Positions 27,048 to 35,211 of a DNA stretch of 44,318 nucleotides are shown piece by piece. This DNA is from Chlorobi bacterium Chlorobi_1 (GTDB lineage: Bacteria > Bacteroidota > Chlorobiia > Chlorobiales > Chlorobiaceae): positions 1-44,318 of the forward strand of contig OMIK01000036.1 in the NCBI GenBank assembly GCA_900299075.1. Direction: 5' to 3'. The notes beneath the pieces were generated by a model, which did no database searches, was not told where the DNA came from, and saw nothing but the letters and a program-made list of their open reading frames with translations. The position numbers and the translations under genes were made by a program. Numbering within the stretch: the first letter of the stretch is position 1; every line of letters starts with the position of its first letter.

Positions 27048-29288
27048 TCAGACGATCTTCAGGTTGGCGTACTGCACCATCAGGGTCTTCTCCCCCGCCG
27101 TGCGGAAGCCGATCTTGAGCTTCTGCTTCGAGCCGCTTCCCTGCACCTCGATCACGGTGCCGGGGCCGAAGATCGCGTGGTGCACCTTCATGCCCGGCCT
27201 GTAGGTGCTCTTTGCCGCGCCGGTGGGAGCCGCAGAGCCGGCCGGCCGTACCGAAGGGGTGGGCGCCGCCGGCCGGCCGGCCGGCGGCGGGAAGGCACCG
27301 AAGACCGGACGGCCGGCCATCGCCTTCGCGGAGACCTTCGTCGGGCTTTCGGAGAGGCGCCGGCCCCCTTCGGTGCAGATGATGTCGGGATCGATCTCGT
27401 TGATGAAGCTCGAGCGCAGGCACATCTGCGGCTGACCGAACTGGTAGCGGCTCTGGGCCCACGAGAGGAAGAGCTTCTCCCTGGCGCGGGTGATGGCCAC
27501 GTAGAAGAGCCGGCGTTCCTCCTCGAGCTCGGAGGGCTCGTAGGCGTTGAGCGGGAAGAGCTTCTCCTCCATGCCGGTGACGAAGACCACCGGGAACTCG
27601 AGCCCCTTGGCAGCGTGGATCGTCATGAGCGAGACGTAGTTGTCCGACTCCTGCCCCTCGTCGTAGTCCGAGGCGAGCGAGATGGTGGAGAGGAAATCGC
27701 CCAGCGAGGAGTTGTCGGGGTTGTGGTCCGAAAAGTCCCTGGCCATGGAGAGCAACTCCTTCAGGTTCTCGCAGCGGGCGAGCGCCTCGGGGGTGTTCTC
27801 GGCCTGCAGGAGCGACAGGAGCGAAGTCATGTCGTAGAGCAGCGACAGCACGTCGTAGGCGGTGCCGGAAGTCGCCCGCTCCTTGAGGGTCTCGATGAGG
27901 GTCGAGAACTCCTTCAGGGCGTGCACCAGCCTCGACTGGAACCCTCCCTCGTCTGCTCGCCGGATCGAGTCGTAGAGCGACATCCCGCCCGTCTCGGCGA
28001 ACTCTTTCAGCTTCGTGATGCTGACATCGCCGATCTTGCGCGGCGGGAAGTTGATCACCCGGAGCAGCGACTCACCGTCGCGGTCGTTCAGCACCAGGCG
28101 GAGGTAGGCCACCGCATCCTTGATCTCCTTGCGCTTGTAGAAGGAGACGCTGCCGAAGATCCGGTAGGGGATGCGGTGCTGTCGCATCACGTCCTCGATC
28201 ACCCTCGACTGGGCGTTGGTGCGGTAGAAGATGGCGAACGCCCGGTAGTGGCACCCTTTGGCCAGGTGGATCTGGCGGATGTAGTCGCCGACCTTCTCCG
28301 CCTCGCGCCGCTCGTTGTATGCCTCGATCAGCGTCAGCGGTTCGCCGGTACCCCCGTTGGCCACCAGCTCCTTTTTGATCTGCCGCTGGTTGTTCTTGAT
28401 GACGCTGTTGGCCGCATCGAGGATGGTCTTGGTGCTGCGGTAGTTGTCGACCAGCTTGATCAGCTTCGCCTCCTGGTAGTCCTCCTGGAAGTTGAGCATG
28501 TTGCTGATGTCCGCGCCGCGCCACGAATAGATCGACTGGGCGTCGTCGCCCACGACGAAGATGTTGCGGTGCTTCTCCGAGAGCATCTTCGAGACCAGGT
28601 ACTGCGCCCGGTTGGTGTCCTGGTACTCGTCGATCAGCAGGTAGCGGAAGTACTCCTGCAGCTGCGCCAGCAGCTGCGGCTGTTCGCCGAAGAGCTCGAT
28701 CGGCTTGATCAGGAGGTCGTCGAAATCGAGGGCGTTGTTCTCGCGGAGCTTCTGGACGTACTTCTCGTAGACCAGGGCGGTCTTCTGCTGCTGGTAATCC
28801 TGCGCGTTGCGATGGAACTCCGGCGGCAGCACAAAGCCGTTCTTCGCCTTGCTGATCATGGAGTGGACCAGGTTGACCGGCAGGGAGTCCGGCGACAGGT
28901 TCAGCTCCTGCATGCACTGCTTGACCAGGCTCTTGCTGTCGTCCGCGTCGAAGATCGAGAAGTTCCGGTCGTAGCCGATGAGGTGGATGTAGCTCCGCAG
29001 GAGGCGGGCGAAGACCGAATGGAAGGTGCCGACCCAGAGGCTCGCCGAGCTCCCCTGCCGGAGGATGCCGTCGATCCTGTGGCGCATCTCCCCCGCCGCC
29101 TTGTTGGTGAAGGTCAGGGCGAGGATGTTGTGCGGCGGGACCTCGATGTTCCTGATGAGGTGGGCGATGCGGTAGGTGATGACCCTCGTCTTGCCCGACC
29201 CCGCGCCGGCAAGCACCATGACCGGTCCTTCCGTGGCCAGTACGGCTTCGCGCTGGACATCGTTGAGATCGCGGAGAAAATCTGTCAA
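27048..29288 (-). CDS. pcrA: UvrD/PcrA-type superfamily 1 DNA helicase
   Basis: A 3'-5' helicase of about 746 residues. Motifs in order: LNDVQREAVLA (Q motif), LAGAGSGKTRV (I), LTFTNKAAGEMRHRI (Ia), LLIDEYQDTNRAQY (II), VVGDDAQSIYSWRGAD (III), LVDNYRST (IV), VSLMTIHAAKGLEFPVVFVTGMEE (V region, given in parts) and YVAITRAREKLFLS (VI). The C-terminal tail ends in a PcrA/UvrD Tudor-like KVHHAIFGPGTVIEVQG. It acts in repair and removal of stalled complexes. The start is uncertain: the frame is open to 29387 with a TTG, but homology-like text begins at TTG 29288; no ATG and no clear ribosome site is present. A Pro/Ala/Gly linker of about 50 residues precedes the tail. Confidence 0.92.
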   Translation of the reverse strand: MTDFLRDLNDVQREAVLATEGPVMVLAGAGSGKTRVITYRIAHLIRNIEVPPHNILALTFTNKAAGEMRHRIDGILRQGSSASLWVGTFHSVFARLLRSYIHLIGYDRNFSIFDADDSKSLVKQCMQELNLSPDSLPVNLVHSMISKAKNGFVLPPEFHRNAQDYQQQKTALVYEKYVQKLRENNALDFDDLLIKPIELFGEQPQLLAQLQEYFRYLLIDEYQDTNRAQYLVSKMLSEKHRNIFVVGDDAQSIYSWRGADISNMLNFQEDYQEAKLIKLVDNYRSTKTILDAANSVIKNNQRQIKKELVANGGTGEPLTLIEAYNERREAEKVGDYIRQIHLAKGCHYRAFAIFYRTNAQSRVIEDVMRQHRIPYRIFGSVSFYKRKEIKDAVAYLRLVLNDRDGESLLRVINFPPRKIGDVSITKLKEFAETGGMSLYDSIRRADEGGFQSRLVHALKEFSTLIETLKERATSGTAYDVLSLLYDMTSLLSLLQAENTPEALARCENLKELLSMARDFSDHNPDNSSLGDFLSTISLASDYDEGQESDNYVSLMTIHAAKGLEFPVVFVTGMEEKLFPLNAYEPSELEEERRLFYVAITRAREKLFLSWAQSRYQFGQPQMCLRSSFINEIDPDIICTEGGRRLSESPTKVSAKAMAGRPVFGAFPPPAGRPAAPTPSVRPAGSAAPTGAAKSTYRPGMKVHHAIFGPGTVIEVQGSGSKQKLKIGFRTAGEKTLMVQYANLKIV

Positions 29289-29483
29289 AGGGAGTGCAGG
29301 ATTACTGGTTACAATGCGGATCCGGCCGACTTCACGCTGCGCGGAAAGGAAAAAAGCGTAGGAGAATTTCGTACAACTTTGCCCCAATTACAACCCTCTT
29401 TCGCGTAAAACTCCACCCGGCCCGGATCATCGCCCCCGACCGTCCTGACGAGGGCGTGAAGCATGCGGCCGCAGGCTGGCGGT

Positions 29484-29816
29484 TCAGAGCCGCTCAGTCT
29501 TTGCGGCCATGATGAAATCGTTCAGGTGCAGTCCGCCGATGGCGTGGGTCCACCAGGAGACGGTCGCCCGGCCCCACTCGACAAGGATGGCGGGATGGTG
29601 CCCCTCCTTGCCGGCCAGCCTGCCGACCTTGAGGGCGAACTCCATCGCCTCGTCGAAACCCGGGAAGGCGAAGCTTCTGGAGAGCCGCTTCACCCCCTCC
29701 TGCTCGATCACGCTCCAGCCGGGGACTTTCGCAAGATGCATGCTGATCTCCCGATCTTCCATCGCCTTGGCCGCCCCCGAACAGGGCACGCAATGCTTGC
29801 TTTCCAGGTTTGTCAT
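29484..29816 (-). CDS. phhB: Pterin-4a-carbinolamine dehydratase
   Basis: A 110-residue enzyme with the family core EGHHPAILVEWGRATVSW followed by WTHAIGGLHLNDF; the His pair and the following WTH...GL contain the active-site residues. It dehydrates 4a-hydroxytetrahydrobiopterin. An N-terminal CVPCSGAAKAM segment is typical of the bacterial form. A GAGGAAC ribosome site precedes the ATG. No phenylalanine hydroxylase is nearby; green sulfur bacteria make their own pterins, which may be its real context (inference). Divergent from the GH13 gene and upstream of the helicase. Confidence 0.93.
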   Translation of the reverse strand: MTNLESKHCVPCSGAAKAMEDREISMHLAKVPGWSVIEQEGVKRLSRSFAFPGFDEAMEFALKVGRLAGKEGHHPAILVEWGRATVSWWTHAIGGLHLNDFIMAAKTERL

Positions 29817-29929
29817 GTCGGTTCCTCGTTCTGTTCATGTAAGGGGGAGTTGCCGGAGGCTCTACAAAGAACACCGGAGCCCGGGACAGAGTTGCAGCGG
29901 AAGCCTGCACAGGGGGAAAACCGGAAGAT

Positions 29930-29956
29930 TTGATCTTTTCCTTTTTATATTATGAT
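29930..29956 (+). promoter_or_regulatory. Putative promoter of the GH13 gene
   Basis: TTGATC (29930-29935) and TATGAT (29951-29956) are separated by 15 bases, slightly short, in an AT-rich block 40 bases before the ATG. Sigma-70-like by eye only. Confidence 0.35.
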
Positions 29957-29996
29957 TTACAGGCTCTTTCATCCGAAACAGGAACCGTAACGCCCC

Positions 29997-31448
29997 ATGT
30001 TTCCGCTCGTCTACGAAATCAACACGAGAGTATGGCTGAAGGAGCTCTCGGTCAAGCTCGGCCGTACCGTCACCCTCGAAGAGGTACCGGACCAGGAGTT
30101 CGAACTGTTCAGCGAAGCCGGCTTCGACATCGTCTGGCTGATGGGTGTCTGGAAACCGAGCAGGTACAGCGCCGCCATCTCCGCCGCACACCAGGGCCTG
30201 CGCTCCGAGTTCCTCGAGCATCTCAAGGACCTGCATCCGGACGATATCGTGGGCTCGCCCTACTCGATACCGTCGTACGAGGTGAACGAAACCCTCGGCG
30301 GCTGCGCCGGCCTGCTGTCGTTCCGCAAGCGCCTGGCCGACCGCGGCATCAGGCTCATGCTCGACTTCGTGCCGAACCACATGGCCCTCGACAACCGATG
30401 GCTGCCGGAACACCCGGACTTCTTCGTCACCATCTCGAAGCACGAACAGTCGCAGGACCCCAGATCATGCTTCGAGTATGTGAAGGGCAGGTACCTGGCC
30501 CACGGCCGCGACCCCTACTTCCCGCCGTGGACCGACACCCTGCAGCTGAACTACGCGAACCCGGCGACCCACGAGATGATGATCCACAACCTGTCGCACA
30601 TCAGCGACATGTGCGACGCGGTGCGCTGCGACGTGGCGATGCTGGTGCTGAAGGATGTGTTCAACACGACCTGGGGCAACCTGAGCGGCCGGATGACCGA
30701 TGAGTTCTGGCCCAAGGCGATCCAGGCGGTCAGGAAGAAGCATCCCGATTTCCTCTTCCTCGCCGAATCCTACTGGAACCGCGAGTGGGACCTCCAGCAG
30801 ATGGGCTTCGACTTCACGTATGACAAGCCCTTCTACGACTTCCTCGGCAGCTCGCCGGTGAACGTCTCCAAGCTCAAGGGGCACCTCATGGCCGACTGGA
30901 ACTACCAGAAGAGGCTTTGCCGCTTCATCGAGAACCACGACGAGATCCGTGCCTCGGAGCGCTTCGGCCCGAACCACGCCGTTGCGGCGCTCGTCACGCT
31001 GACCGTGCCGGGCCTGCACCTGGTCCACCAGGGGCAGCTGACCGGCCTGAAGAAGAAGATCCCTGTCCAGCTGCTCAGGCACGCCAAGGAGCCGACCCAC
31101 AAGTCGCTCCTCCACCTCTACCTGATGCTCTTCGCCTTCAGGTCCGAGGCGATCCTGCAGGAGGGGCGGCTCGAATGGCTGGAGCTCAATGCAGACGGGG
31201 AGTCGCTCTGCTTCGGCTATGCAAGGTCGCTCGAGGAGCGGCATGCGTTCGTGCTGGCCAACTTCTCCGCCACGGGCATCGAGGCGCGCTTCAGCCATCC
31301 CTCGCTCGCCGCCTTCACTGAAGAGCTCTGTTCGACCTTCACGACCCGTTTCCCGGAACCGCCGCATGAGCTCAAGGTCGCCGATGCGACCCTGAACATC
31401 AGGCTCGCTCCGCACGAAGGGGTGCTCATCATGGTAAACCGGGAGTGA
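29997..31448 (+). CDS. Cytosolic GH13 (alpha-amylase superfamily) enzyme
   Basis: A 483-residue protein with the four GH13 regions: LMLDFVPNH (120-128), AVRCDVAML (208-216, nucleophile D212), LFLAESYW (253-260, acid/base E257) and FIENHDE (310-316, H314-D315). No signal peptide, so it should act in the cytosol, unlike secreted amylases. No extra N- or C-terminal carbohydrate-binding module beyond a short beta domain (about 400-483). The VRCDVAMLVLKDVFNTTWG text marks a subgroup seen in phototrophs and others whose exact reaction (hydrolase or glucanotransferase) I cannot assign. Glycogen or maltodextrin turnover is the natural guess. Followed 50 bases later by the YjbQ gene. Confidence 0.85.
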   Translation: MFPLVYEINTRVWLKELSVKLGRTVTLEEVPDQEFELFSEAGFDIVWLMGVWKPSRYSAAISAAHQGLRSEFLEHLKDLHPDDIVGSPYSIPSYEVNETLGGCAGLLSFRKRLADRGIRLMLDFVPNHMALDNRWLPEHPDFFVTISKHEQSQDPRSCFEYVKGRYLAHGRDPYFPPWTDTLQLNYANPATHEMMIHNLSHISDMCDAVRCDVAMLVLKDVFNTTWGNLSGRMTDEFWPKAIQAVRKKHPDFLFLAESYWNREWDLQQMGFDFTYDKPFYDFLGSSPVNVSKLKGHLMADWNYQKRLCRFIENHDEIRASERFGPNHAVAALVTLTVPGLHLVHQGQLTGLKKKIPVQLLRHAKEPTHKSLLHLYLMLFAFRSEAILQEGRLEWLELNADGESLCFGYARSLEERHAFVLANFSATGIEARFSHPSLAAFTEELCSTFTTRFPEPPHELKVADATLNIRLAPHEGVLIMVNRE

Positions 31449-31498
31449 CCCGGCATCCCGACGCCCTTAATTATCCATTCTCCATTATCAACTGCCCG

Positions 31499-31924
31499 AT
31501 GCCCTACCATCTCGCCACCATCTCCCTCCCGACCGAAAAGCCGATCGAGATCGTCGACATCACCGACAACGTCCGCTCGGCCCTCGAAAAGAGCGGATTG
31601 CGCCAGGGCACGGTCACGGTGCTCAGCCGCCACACCACCGCCTGCATCAACATCAACGAGCGCGAGGAGCGGCTGGTGCAGGACATGGTCACCTTCCTGA
31701 AACGGCTGGTGCCGAGGGACGGCGACTACCTGCACAACCTTGAGCCCGTCGACGGGCGGGATAACGCCCACTCGCACCTGCTCGGCCTGTTCATGAACAG
31801 CAGCGAGACGATCCCTTTCGCCGACGGCCGCATGCTGCTCGGCGAGTGGCAGTCGATCTTCTTCATCGAGCTCGACGGCCCCAGGAACGAGCGCCAGGTG
31901 CTCCTGCAGATCCAGGGGGAGTGA
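31499..31924 (+). CDS. YjbQ/UPF0047 family protein
   Basis: A 141-residue protein of standard family length from ATG 31499; a GTG at 31445 would add 18 residues read from repeat-like intergenic DNA and is rejected. Family signatures: VLSRHTTACININERE, DGRDNAHSHLLGLFMNSSETIP and LGEWQSIFFIELDGPRNER, with conserved His and Glu/Asp around an expected metal site. E. coli YjbQ has weak thiamine-phosphate-synthase activity; the physiological role is unsettled. It lies between the GH13 gene and dxs. The intergenic stretch before it (CCATTCTCCATTATCAACTG) resembles the recJ 3' end. Confidence 0.9.
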   Translation: MPYHLATISLPTEKPIEIVDITDNVRSALEKSGLRQGTVTVLSRHTTACININEREERLVQDMVTFLKRLVPRDGDYLHNLEPVDGRDNAHSHLLGLFMNSSETIPFADGRMLLGEWQSIFFIELDGPRNERQVLLQIQGE

Positions 31925-32006
31925 CGGGTCGCAGGAACGTAACGTCATAAACCGAGGTTAACAATCGACAACCGAACCGGAAGCAACCACCCAACCATTC
32001 CGACCC

Positions 32007-33932
32007 ATGAGTAACCCATTCTCGTCCCCGCAGCAGGAGTGCTATCCCCTGCTTTCGAAGATCCATGGCCCGGCAGACCTCAAGAAGCTCGGCCTTGTGG
32101 AGCTCGAAGCCGTGGCGGCCGAGTGCCGGAAGCGCGTCATCGAACTGGTGTCGATGAACGGCGGCCACTTCGGGTCGAGCCTCGGCGTGGTGGAACTGAC
32201 CGTCGCCCTGCACCACGTGTACGAGAGCCCGAAGGACCGCATCGTCTGGGACGTCGGCCACCAGGCCTATGTGCACAAGATCCTCACCGGCAGGATGTCG
32301 GAGATGCATACCAACCGCCAGTACGGCGGCCTTGCCGGATTCCCGAAGCGCTCCGAAAGCCTCCATGACGCCTTCGACACCGGCCACGCATCCACCTCCA
32401 TCTCCGCGGCGGCGGGAATGGCCGCGGCCCGGGACATGGCGGGACGGGACGAGAAGGTGGTGGCGATCATCGGGGACGGCAGCATGACCGGCGGCATGGC
32501 GTTCGAGGCCATGAACCACCTCGGCGACATCAAGTCGGACGTGCTGGTCATCCTGAACGACAACCAGATGGCAATCTCGCCGAGCACCGGCGGCCTGAAG
32601 AATTACCTGGTGAACATCCCGCTGAACAAGACCTACAACCGCCTGAGGAGGTTCGTCTGGGACAGCATCTCCATGTTCAATAACGAGCTCGGCGACAGCG
32701 CCAAGAACGCCGTCCACCGGATCGAGGACGGCATCAAGGCCGCATTCACGCCTGGCGCCTACTTCGAGGCGCTCGGATTCCGCTACTTCGGGCCGATCGA
32801 CGGCCACAACATGGAGCAGGTGGTCAAGGCGCTGCGCGAAATGCGTTCGCTTCCCCACCCGAAGCTGCTGCACATCATCACCACGAAGGGCAAGGGGTTC
32901 AAGCCGGCCGAGGACAACCAGGCGAAGTGGCACGCCAGCGCGGGTGGATTCGACATCGAGACCGGAAAGGCGCTGCAGGCATCGGGAAAGCCGGGGCCGC
33001 CGAAGTACCAGGAGGTGTTCGGCGAAGCGCTGGTCGAACTGGCGCTGAAGGACCGGACGATCGCGGCGATCACGGCGGCCATGCCGAGCGGCACCTCGCT
33101 CGACCTGTTCCAGAACGCCATACCGTCGAGGTTCTTCGACGTCGGCATCGCCGAGCAGCACGCCGTGACCTTCGCGGCGGGACTGGCCGCAGGAGGATTC
33201 AAGCCGGTCTTCGCCGTCTACTCGACCTTCCTGCAGCGCGCCTACGACCAGCTCATCCACGACGTCGCCCTGCAGGGGCTGCATGTGCTGTTCGCCATCG
33301 ACCGTGCCGGCCTGGTCGGCGAGGATGGGCCGACGCACCACGGATCCTTCGACCTCTCCTACCTGCACGCCGTGCCGGGCCTCGTCATCATGGCGCCGGG
33401 CGACGAGCAGGAGCTCCGTGACATGCTTTACACGGCCCTATACGAAGTGAAGGGGCCGGTGGCGATCCGCTACCCCAGGGGGAGCGGGTCGGGCACGGTG
33501 CTCCGCAAGGAGTTCACCCCCCTCCCGATCGGCAAGGGGCGGCTCCTTCGCGAAGGGAGCGGGACCGCCCTGCTCGGCATCGGCACCATGGCGTCGAGGG
33601 CGCTCGAAACGGCCGAGCTGCTCGCGGCCGGAGGGCTCGACCCGATGGCCTGCGACATGCGCTTCCTGAAGCCGCTTGACACTGCGCTGCTCGACGAAGT
33701 CGCCTCGCGCTGCGGGAATGTGGCGGTGATCGAGGAGAACAGCGTGATCGGCGGGCTCGGCAGCGGGGTCGTCGACTACCTGCACCGGACGCATCCCGGC
33801 GTGAGGGTAACCCACTTCGGGCTTCCCGACGCCTTCGTGACCCATGGCAGCATGGGCGAGCTCTACCGCGAGGTCGGCCTCGACGCGGAGTCGCTGGCAG
33901 GGAAGATCAGGCAGTTCCAGGCAATAGGCTGA
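32007..33932 (+). CDS. dxs: 1-deoxy-D-xylulose-5-phosphate synthase
   Basis: A 641-residue thiamine-diphosphate enzyme for the first step of the MEP isoprenoid pathway (pyruvate + glyceraldehyde-3-phosphate), which feeds carotenoids, the chlorophyll side chain and quinones. It has HFGSSLGVVELTVALHHV (His for proton transfer), IIGDGSMTGGMAFEAMNH with LNDNQMAIS (ThDP/Mg site), GHNMEQVV, and the transketolase-like FFDVGIAEQHAVTFAAGLA (catalytic Glu) and FAIDRAGLVGEDGPTHHG. Length is normal. No strong ribosome site. Upstream DNA (31925-32006) shows no clear terminator for YjbQ, so co-transcription is possible. Confidence 0.97.
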   Translation: MSNPFSSPQQECYPLLSKIHGPADLKKLGLVELEAVAAECRKRVIELVSMNGGHFGSSLGVVELTVALHHVYESPKDRIVWDVGHQAYVHKILTGRMSEMHTNRQYGGLAGFPKRSESLHDAFDTGHASTSISAAAGMAAARDMAGRDEKVVAIIGDGSMTGGMAFEAMNHLGDIKSDVLVILNDNQMAISPSTGGLKNYLVNIPLNKTYNRLRRFVWDSISMFNNELGDSAKNAVHRIEDGIKAAFTPGAYFEALGFRYFGPIDGHNMEQVVKALREMRSLPHPKLLHIITTKGKGFKPAEDNQAKWHASAGGFDIETGKALQASGKPGPPKYQEVFGEALVELALKDRTIAAITAAMPSGTSLDLFQNAIPSRFFDVGIAEQHAVTFAAGLAAGGFKPVFAVYSTFLQRAYDQLIHDVALQGLHVLFAIDRAGLVGEDGPTHHGSFDLSYLHAVPGLVIMAPGDEQELRDMLYTALYEVKGPVAIRYPRGSGSGTVLRKEFTPLPIGKGRLLREGSGTALLGIGTMASRALETAELLAAGGLDPMACDMRFLKPLDTALLDEVASRCGNVAVIEENSVIGGLGSGVVDYLHRTHPGVRVTHFGLPDAFVTHGSMGELYREVGLDAESLAGKIRQFQAIG

Positions 33933-33997
33933 CAGGCCCGCAAATCACCATAGCGCCAACGCAACGGCAATGCCCATCCCGCGCCCCGACCGGTTGC

Positions 33998-34035
33998 GGT
34001 ATCGCTATCGAAATCGGGTCAGATAGCGTTTTCGA
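33998..34035. repeat. Second ATCGxTATCG repeat copy between convergent genes
   Basis: GGTATCGCTATCGAAATCGGG is shared in style with the 26964-27030 element. CGCTATC (34003-34009) pairs with GATAGCG (34022-34028), followed by TTTTC on the plus strand, so it could end dxs transcription; pgpA stops at 34036 on the other strand. Confidence 0.5.
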
Positions 34036-34497
34036 TCAGGAAAAGAAAGGCAACACCAGCAACAGGAGGCGGACGGAAAAGTTGGCCAGGAGGCCGGCGA
34101 GGAGGTCGTCGGTCATGATGCCCCAGCCACCGGGAAGCGACTGCGCCCTGTCGACGAGTCCCGGTTTCCAGATGTCGTAGAGCCTGAAGAGGAGGAAGGA
34201 GAGCAGCACCGCGAGCGGAGAGGCCGGCAGGGCAACAAGGGCGACCCACTGGCCGGCGAGCTCGTCGATGACCGCCGCCGAAGGGTCTTCACCGTATGCC
34301 TCCTCCATCACGCCGCCGGCCCAGACGCCGAGGAGGCTCGACGCGACGATCAGCGGCAGGAGCCACTGGAGCTGGGTGAGCGCAGGGATGAAGAGGTAGG
34401 CGAGGGCTGCGACGAGGCTGCCGAAGGTACCCGAAGCGAAGGGGAGGTAACCGACCCCCAGCACACTGCCGACAGCTTTGGCGACCAGGCTCCGCAC
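34036..34497 (-). CDS. pgpA: Phosphatidylglycerophosphatase A
   Basis: A 153-residue membrane enzyme removing the phosphate from phosphatidylglycerol phosphate. It shows GVGYLPFASGTFGSLVA, AAVIDELAGQWVAL (metal acidic pair), FRLYDIWKP and LPGGWGIMTDDLLAG, all typical of PgpA. It starts with GTG 34497, four bases after the pgsA stop, with AAGGGGG inside the end of pgsA as ribosome site. Pairing with pgsA, which makes its substrate, forms a two-step operon for phosphatidylglycerol, a lipid needed around photosynthetic membranes. Confidence 0.93.
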   Translation of the reverse strand: MRSLVAKAVGSVLGVGYLPFASGTFGSLVAALAYLFIPALTQLQWLLPLIVASSLLGVWAGGVMEEAYGEDPSAAVIDELAGQWVALVALPASPLAVLLSFLLFRLYDIWKPGLVDRAQSLPGGWGIMTDDLLAGLLANFSVRLLLLVLPFFS

Positions 34498-34501
34498 TGC
34501 T

Positions 34502-35098
34502 TCAGCGCCCCCCTTCAGGGTTGCGCAGGGCGAGGTTCCAGTTGCTGACCAGGTAGGAGACGCCGGTCCAGACCGTGAAGAGCGTGATCGCCAGCATCAC
34601 GTAGTCGAGGTAGCCGGAGCGGAGGATCCCCTCGGTCGCCAGGGCAACCCGCCTGCCGAAGAACAGCTCCTCCTTCAGGAGGATGAAGGCCAGCACCACA
34701 TAGGCGAAGAGGTTCTGCGCAACGGTCTTGTACTTGGCCTCCTTCGAGGTCACGACCGGCCGGTCGCGGTATTCAGCGTAGACCCGGAGGACCGTGATGA
34801 GGATATCCCGTGCAGCCACGAGCAGCACCATCCAGAGGGCAAGGTAGCCCTGGGCGACGTAGAGCAGGAAGGCCGAAGTGATCAGGAGTTTGTCGGCGAG
34901 CGGGTCGAGGAAGGCCCCGAGCCGGGTGGTCTCGCCATACTTGCGGGCATGGTAACCGTCGTAGGCGTCGGTGAGGGAGGCAATGGTGAACACGACGACG
35001 CCGAACAGCTTCATCCAGGGGTCTTTCTGCAGCAGCAGCGAGACAAACACGGGCACGAGGATGATCCTCAATGTCGTCAGCTGGTTCGATACGGTCAT
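34502..35098 (-). CDS. pgsA: CDP-diacylglycerol-glycerol-3-phosphate 3-phosphatidyltransferase
   Basis: A 198-residue membrane enzyme from ATG 35098; the longer frame to 35257 overlaps the end of mutS2 and adds unlike residues. The CDP-alcohol phosphotransferase motif is complete: D44-x2-D47-G48-x2-A51-R52-x8-G61-x3-D65-x3-D69 (DAYDGYHARKYG...GAFLDPLAD). NQLTTLRIILVPVF at the start is typical of PgsA. It makes phosphatidylglycerol phosphate, which PgpA next door dephosphorylates. The 113 bases upstream to mutS2 hold no obvious hairpin. Confidence 0.93.
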   Translation of the reverse strand: MTVSNQLTTLRIILVPVFVSLLLQKDPWMKLFGVVVFTIASLTDAYDGYHARKYGETTRLGAFLDPLADKLLITSAFLLYVAQGYLALWMVLLVAARDILITVLRVYAEYRDRPVVTSKEAKYKTVAQNLFAYVVLAFILLKEELFFGRRVALATEGILRSGYLDYVMLAITLFTVWTGVSYLVSNWNLALRNPEGGR

Positions 35099-35211
35099 GT
35101 CTTCTGAAAAACGTTGTCGGAGCCCTCGTTGTGGCGTGCGCAGAAAGCGGCACACCGGCCACGGCACAAGATAAGGTATTGGACGCTGTTTTTCAACGCA
35201 CGGGCGGGAAG

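Noticed and set aside
26890-27462. 190-residue minus frame ending in Ile/Glu/Asp alternations
   Set aside because: The I/A/G/E and D/S/F runs are translated ATCGxTATCG repeats and the rest is a shifted frame of the helicase tail.
27177-29408. 743-residue plus-strand frame opposite the helicase
   Set aside because: Antisense shadow of a gene with all helicase motifs; composition is typical of high-GC reverse frames.
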